This document shows, one piece after another, positions 4,895 through 8,810 of a DNA stretch of 8,810 nucleotides. The notes under the pieces are model-generated. The model ran no database searches. It was not told the origin of the DNA and saw nothing but the letters and a program-made list of their open reading frames with translations. A program made the translations under genes and the position numbers. Source of the DNA: Dehalococcoidia bacterium (GTDB lineage Bacteria > Chloroflexota > Dehalococcoidia > Dehalococcoidales > DAOWJH01); contig DAOWJH010000040.1 in NCBI GenBank assembly GCA_030640495.1, positions 1 through 8,810 on the forward strand. Reading direction: 5' to 3'. Position 1 is the stretch's first letter, and every line of letters begins with the position of its first letter.

Positions 4895-6115
4895 ATGGAT
4901 ACTAAAGGAAAAGCTAAAATCAGCCAGGATATAAACCACTTGCTAAAGCGAGGGGTAGCTGAAATTATAGTTGAAGAGGAGATGATAGAGCTACTGGGCT
5001 CAGGCAAGAAACTACGGCTAAAAGAGGGTTTTGACCCCAGTTTCCCCGATATCCACCTGGGGCACATGGTTTCACTGAGGAAGCTGCGCCAATTTCAGGA
5101 ATTAGGGCATCAGGTTGTTCTCATCGTGGCTGATTGGACGGCTCAGATCGGTGACCCAAGCGGGGTATCTGTCACTCGCCCCATGCTGTCCAAAGAGCAG
5201 GTTCAGGCTAACGCTGAAACCTACATGAAGCAGTTCTTCAAGATAGTTGACAGGGAAAGGACAGAGGTGAGGTGGCAGAGTGAATGGTTTGATAAATTTA
5301 GCCTCAGCGATATTATTCAGCTTACCAGCAAGTTTACCATAGCCCAACTACTAGCCAGAGAGGATTTCAGTAACCGGTATAGTGCCGGGCGACCTATTAC
5401 TATGACTGAACTACTCTACCCACTGCTCCAAGCCTATGACTCGGTAGCCATCCAAGCTGATGTTGAGTTTGGCGGCACCGACCAGAAGTTTAATCTACTG
5501 GTGGGCAGGGAGCTTCAAGGCACAGTTGGGCAGCAACCTCAGCAAATCTTACTGGTTCCTATTCTCATCGGCACCGATGGTAGTCAAAAGATGAGCAAAA
5601 GCCTGGGCAACTATATTGGTGTTGATGAGCCGCCTGAGGAGATATATGGCAAGGTGATGTCTATTCCTGACAGCCTTATCCTGCAATATTTTGAATTGGT
5701 GACTGATGTTGCTGAAGAGGAGCTGGAGGAATTCAGGCAAGGGCTTGAGGCGGAAGCGGTTAACCCGATGACAGTTAAGAAGCGACTGGCCAGGGAGATT
5801 GTGGCACAGCTTTACAGTCAAAAGGCAGCTACTGAAGCTGAGGAGCATTTTGTTAAGGTATTTCAAAAAAGGGAAGTGCCGGAAGAAATAAAGGAATACC
5901 ATATTGACCTGCGTGCTGGCATTAGTCTTAGGGATATACTTGTGCAAACACATCTGGCAAAAAGCCGCAGCGAGGCGAACAGGCTAATTGCCCAGGGAGC
6001 TATCAGCATAGACGGTGAGAAAGTATCCGATAACCTAGCTACTATAAAAAGTGGGAGTGTTATCAAAGTAGGCAAACGGCGCTTTGCTAAAGTTATTAAT
6101 ACTGATAGAATATAG
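4895..6115 (+). CDS. tyrS: tyrosyl-tRNA synthetase, KMSKS (clade-2/TyrZ-like) type
   Basis: This 406-aa class I synthetase charges tRNA-Tyr with tyrosine. The HIGH signature appears as HLGH (54-57) in GFDPSFPDIHLGH, followed by the Rossmann segment FQELGHQVVLIVADWTAQIGDPSG. The second signature is KMSKS (232-236). The conserved YPLLQAYDSVAIQADVEFGGTDQKFN lies between them and helps form the tyrosine pocket. A C-terminal S4-like RNA-binding domain covers about 345-406 (LRDILVQTHLAKSRSEANRLIAQGAI). KMSKS rather than KFGKS/T, together with the overall sequence style, points to the TyrZ-like clade rather than the E. coli TyrS1 clade. The 9-nt gap after ribF leaves no room for a T-box leader, and the start has only a distant GGGG, so translation may be coupled to ribF. 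Confidence 0.97.
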   Translation: MDTKGKAKISQDINHLLKRGVAEIIVEEEMIELLGSGKKLRLKEGFDPSFPDIHLGHMVSLRKLRQFQELGHQVVLIVADWTAQIGDPSGVSVTRPMLSKEQVQANAETYMKQFFKIVDRERTEVRWQSEWFDKFSLSDIIQLTSKFTIAQLLAREDFSNRYSAGRPITMTELLYPLLQAYDSVAIQADVEFGGTDQKFNLLVGRELQGTVGQQPQQILLVPILIGTDGSQKMSKSLGNYIGVDEPPEEIYGKVMSIPDSLILQYFELVTDVAEEELEEFRQGLEAEAVNPMTVKKRLAREIVAQLYSQKAATEAEEHFVKVFQKREVPEEIKEYHIDLRAGISLRDILVQTHLAKSRSEANRLIAQGAISIDGEKVSDNLATIKSGSVIKVGKRRFAKVINTDRI

Positions 6116-6137
6116 TATAAAAATAGGAAGGAGATAG

Positions 6138-7232
6138 ATGGAGCATCTACGCATTCCAGGACCTACCCCCTGCCCTGAGGAAATTCTTCAGGCGATGACC
6201 AAGCAGATGATAAATCATCGGGGGGAGGAATTTGGGCAGATACTAAATGAGGTAACAGCCAAGCTAAAAATATTGTTCCAGACCAAGGGTGATGTAGTAA
6301 TACTTACTGGTTCGGGGACGGGTGGCCTGGAGGCAGTTATTGTTAATAGTCTATCTCCGGGGGATAAGGTGTTATCGGTGTCGGTTGGTGTTTTTGGGGA
6401 GCGCTTTGCCGCCATTGCTGAGCAATTTGGGGCTGAAGTAATCCCGCTTTGCTTTGAGTGGGGTAAGGCGGCCGATGCGGATGCTGTTCGCCAGGCTCTC
6501 CAGGCTGAACCAAAAATCAAGGCAGTACTGGTCACCCATAACGAAACCTCCACTGGCGTTACCAACGACCTAGCTTCAATTAGCTCGGTAGTAAAGGAAT
6601 TTGATAAACTGCTACTGGTTGACGCCATCAGCAGTATGAGCTCAATCAACCTGCCAGTAGATGACTGGCACTGCGATGTTACCGTTACTGGTTCCCAGAA
6701 GGGGTGGATGGTTCCCCCTGGTCTGGTTATGGTTAGCCTGAGTCAGGAGGGGTGGCAGGCGCAAGCCAAAGCCAAGATGCCCCGCTTTTACTGGGATTTT
6801 GCTAAAGCCAAGAGCTACCTAGAGAAGGGACAGACGCCGTGGACACCAGCCATTTCCACCATATTTGGGCTATCGGTATCGCTGGAGATGATGCTAAGGG
6901 AAGGTTTGGCTAACATCATAGCCCGACATGCCCGGGTTGGGCAGGCAGCCCGAGATGGGGTAAAATCGCTGGGGCTATCCCTTTTCGCCGAAGAGGGTTA
7001 CGCCTCCAATACGGTTACCGCTATAGCTGCTCCAGATGGGCTGGATACTAAAAAGATGCTCCGCATTCTCAGGGAGGAGCACCGGGTTGTGCTCAGTGGG
7101 GGACAACAGAGATTAGCCGACAAGATATTTCGCATTGGCCACCTGGGCTGGGTAAATGAAGGGGACATTGAAGCAGTAATCTCAGCTTTAAAGGTAGTAC
7201 TGCCGCAGGCAGGGTTTAGGAGTGCCAGATAA
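6138..7232 (+). CDS. class V PLP-dependent aminotransferase (serine-pyruvate/alanine-glyoxylate family), probable phosphoserine aminotransferase
   Basis: This 364-aa fold-type I PLP enzyme opens with the family signature IPGPTPCP (6-13) and NHRGEEF (26-32). It then shows TGSGTGGLEA (57-66) for cofactor phosphate binding, HNETSTGV (134-141), Asp162 in LLVDAISS (for the pyridine nitrogen), and the Schiff-base lysine Lys188 in TGSQKGW. Near the C-terminus RIGHLG (332-337) carries the arginine expected to hold the substrate carboxylate. Homologues are usually named alanine-glyoxylate or serine-pyruvate aminotransferase. Relatives in some archaea act on 3-phosphohydroxypyruvate in serine synthesis. 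With serA only 3 nt downstream, that role is the likeliest here, replacing SerC; substrate choice is inference. AAGGAG at 6128-6133 lies 4 nt before the ATG, and the gap from tyrS is 22 nt. Confidence 0.9.
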   Translation: MEHLRIPGPTPCPEEILQAMTKQMINHRGEEFGQILNEVTAKLKILFQTKGDVVILTGSGTGGLEAVIVNSLSPGDKVLSVSVGVFGERFAAIAEQFGAEVIPLCFEWGKAADADAVRQALQAEPKIKAVLVTHNETSTGVTNDLASISSVVKEFDKLLLVDAISSMSSINLPVDDWHCDVTVTGSQKGWMVPPGLVMVSLSQEGWQAQAKAKMPRFYWDFAKAKSYLEKGQTPWTPAISTIFGLSVSLEMMLREGLANIIARHARVGQAARDGVKSLGLSLFAEEGYASNTVTAIAAPDGLDTKKMLRILREEHRVVLSGGQQRLADKIFRIGHLGWVNEGDIEAVISALKVVLPQAGFRSAR

Positions 7233-7235
7233 AAA

Positions 7236-8810
7236 ATGAAGGTTTTAGTAGCTGACCCTATTTCTAATGAAGGTATAGATATTCTACGTAGCTATGCTCA
7301 GGTAGATATTAAGCCAGGGCTAAAGCCAGAGGAACTCATATCTACTATAGGCGATTACGAAGCGCTGATAGTGCGCAGTCAGACTAAGGTCCCAGCCAAG
7401 GTTATAGAAGCCGGGAAAAGGCTACAGGTTATTGCTAGAGCCGGCGTTGGTATAGATAATATTGATGTAGAAGAAGCAACCCAACACGGTATTATGGTAG
7501 TTAATGCCCCAACTGCCAATACTGTCTCAGCAGCCGAGCATACCATTGCCCTTATACTTGCCTCAGCCCGCAATATTCCCCAGGCTAATGCCGTGCTCAA
7601 ATCCGGGGTATGGCGACGGAGTGATTTCCTGGGTACTGAGGTCAGAGACAAGACATTAGGTATTATTGGATTAGGTAAGGTGGGTTCAGAGGTAGCCAGG
7701 CGCGCCCGTGGGCTAGAAATGAAGCTCATTGCCTATGACCCCTTCATCTCCGTTGAATATGCCAATAACCTACAGGTGAAGCTTGTTCCCTTAGAACAAT
7801 TGCTCAAGGAATCAGACTTTATCACCCTCCACCTGCCGCTAACAGCATCAACCAAGAGACTGCTGAAAGCTAAAGAGCTGGCTTTGGTCAAACCAACAGC
7901 CCGTATCATTAACTGTTCCAGGGGCGGGCTAATTGATGAAGAAGCACTAGCCAAGGCAGTAAGGGAGAAAAGAGTGGCAGGTGCTGCCATTGATGTCTTC
8001 CCTACCGAACCGACTACCAAGAGCGTCCTCTTTGAAGAGGATAACATAATTGTCACCCCCCATTTAGGCGCTTCAACTACTGAAGCTCAAGCTACGGCAG
8101 CTAAGGATGTGGCTAAGCAAATTATTGATGTATTTAAGGGACAGCCACCAAGGTATTCGGTTAATGCTCCCTTTATCCCGGCTGAAACGCTATCAGTGCT
8201 GGCGCCGTTTATAAAGGCGGCTTCCATAACCGGCAAGCTGGTCAGCCAGTTGGCTGAGGGGCAAATGAACACTATTCTGATTAAATATAATGGTGAGATT
8301 TCTAATTATGATACTAATGCTCTCAAGGCAACTGTTCTGGGGGGATTGCTTGAGGAGATAAGTGAAGAACGGATTAACCTGGTTAATGCTAACTTGGTAG
8401 CTGCCCAGCGAGGTCTGACAGTGGTGGAGCAAAAGGAAGCTACCTGTGAGAACTATGCCAGCCTCATTACTGTAGAAGCCACTACCAACATTGGAGTTAC
8501 TATGGTGTCTACTACGGTAATGCGCAGGGAATCGCATATTATCCAGGTTAATAACTACTGGCTTGATATTGTGCCTTCAGGGGCTTACTTCCTGTTTATT
8601 GGACACCGAGAGCGTCCCGGGCTGATGGGGACGATAGGCAAGATAACCGGTGATGCCGAGATAAATATTAGCGCTATGTATGTAAGCCGCCTTAAACCCA
8701 GGGGGCAAGCATTAGCCGTATTAGCCCTGGATGAACCACTGCCCGAGGAGCAACAACAGCAAATACTATCCATCCCTGATGTCTATTCTGCCAAACTGGT
8801 AAAGCTGTAA
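7236..8810 (+). CDS. serA: D-3-phosphoglycerate dehydrogenase, long form with ACT domain
   Basis: This 524-aa NAD-dependent enzyme oxidises 3-phosphoglycerate to 3-phosphohydroxypyruvate, the first committed step of serine synthesis. The N-terminal substrate-binding half has VRSQTKV (46-52) and ARAGVGIDNID. The nucleotide-binding domain carries GLGKVG (145-150) and, about 25 residues on, Asp in AYDPF for NAD selection. Catalytic residues are Arg229 (NCSRGG), Glu258 (DVFPTEP) and His276 (TPHLGAST). After about 310 comes the intervening ASB-type domain of long-form enzymes, and about 450-524 form an ACT domain (HRERPGLMGTIGKI), which in relatives binds serine for feedback inhibition. The protein is complete; its TAA is the last codon in the window. 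The ATG is 3 nt after the aminotransferase stop, and the nearest AGGAG (7218-7222) is 13 nt upstream inside that gene, suggesting coupling. Confidence 0.98.
   Translation: MKVLVADPISNEGIDILRSYAQVDIKPGLKPEELISTIGDYEALIVRSQTKVPAKVIEAGKRLQVIARAGVGIDNIDVEEATQHGIMVVNAPTANTVSAAEHTIALILASARNIPQANAVLKSGVWRRSDFLGTEVRDKTLGIIGLGKVGSEVARRARGLEMKLIAYDPFISVEYANNLQVKLVPLEQLLKESDFITLHLPLTASTKRLLKAKELALVKPTARIINCSRGGLIDEEALAKAVREKRVAGAAIDVFPTEPTTKSVLFEEDNIIVTPHLGASTTEAQATAAKDVAKQIIDVFKGQPPRYSVNAPFIPAETLSVLAPFIKAASITGKLVSQLAEGQMNTILIKYNGEISNYDTNALKATVLGGLLEEISEERINLVNANLVAAQRGLTVVEQKEATCENYASLITVEATTNIGVTMVSTTVMRRESHIIQVNNYWLDIVPSGAYFLFIGHRERPGLMGTIGKITGDAEINISAMYVSRLKPRGQALAVLALDEPLPEEQQQQILSIPDVYSAKLVKL

Noticed and set aside
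5549..5953. 134-codon minus-strand open frame inside tyrS
   Set aside because: It is antisense to conserved synthetase sequence, including KMSKS, and has no family resemblance; a shadow frame.
1..8810. An undescribed defence, mobile or biosynthetic gene system
   Set aside because: Every gene of substance belongs to a well-known housekeeping family, and there are no transposase, integrase, phage, toxin, repeat-array or unknown-gene signals. Novelty, if any, is in the non-coding leaders.

Overview
The window is a compact bacterial housekeeping region with two divergent transcription units and no visible mobile element, CRISPR array or RNA gene. All the genes are recognisable. The best candidates for something undescribed are non-coding, in the leader of the ribosomal-protein operon. 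The set of genes, their order (str/S10 genes divergent from ribF-tyrS-class V aminotransferase-serA) and the mid-range base composition are consistent with Chloroflexota, most likely the Dehalococcoidia. That placement is inferred from remembered gene order and protein style and was not tested.

The minus-strand unit occupies 1-3629 and is read right to left: rpsL (S12), rpsG (S7), fusA (EF-G), rpsJ (S10), then the first 36 codons of rplC (L3), which runs off the left edge. This is the str operon running directly into the start of the S10 operon, but without tuf, which often follows fusA. Gaps are short (16, 27, 116 and 26 nt). Only the fusA-rpsJ gap is large enough to hold a promoter or leader.

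The 332-nt divergent intergenic region (3630-3961) carries a candidate promoter for each unit. The rpsL promoter has a perfect TTGACA and an extended -10. The ribF promoter has TTGACG and an extended -10. The predicted ~115-nt rpsL leader contains two consecutive inverted repeats. The one nearer rpsL is a perfect 15-bp stem with a 4-nt loop, ending 25 nt before the start codon, and its loop is complementary to a stretch overlapping the rpsL Shine-Dalgarno.

The plus-strand unit occupies 3962-8810: ribF (bifunctional riboflavin kinase/FAD synthetase), tyrS (tyrosyl-tRNA synthetase, KMSKS/clade-2 type), a class V PLP aminotransferase, and serA (long-form D-3-phosphoglycerate dehydrogenase with C-terminal ACT domain), whose stop codon is the last three bases. 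Gaps of 9, 22 and 3 nt suggest one operon. The aminotransferase and SerA together plausibly perform the first two steps of phosphorylated serine synthesis (3-phosphoglycerate to 3-phosphohydroxypyruvate to phosphoserine), with the class V enzyme standing in for SerC.
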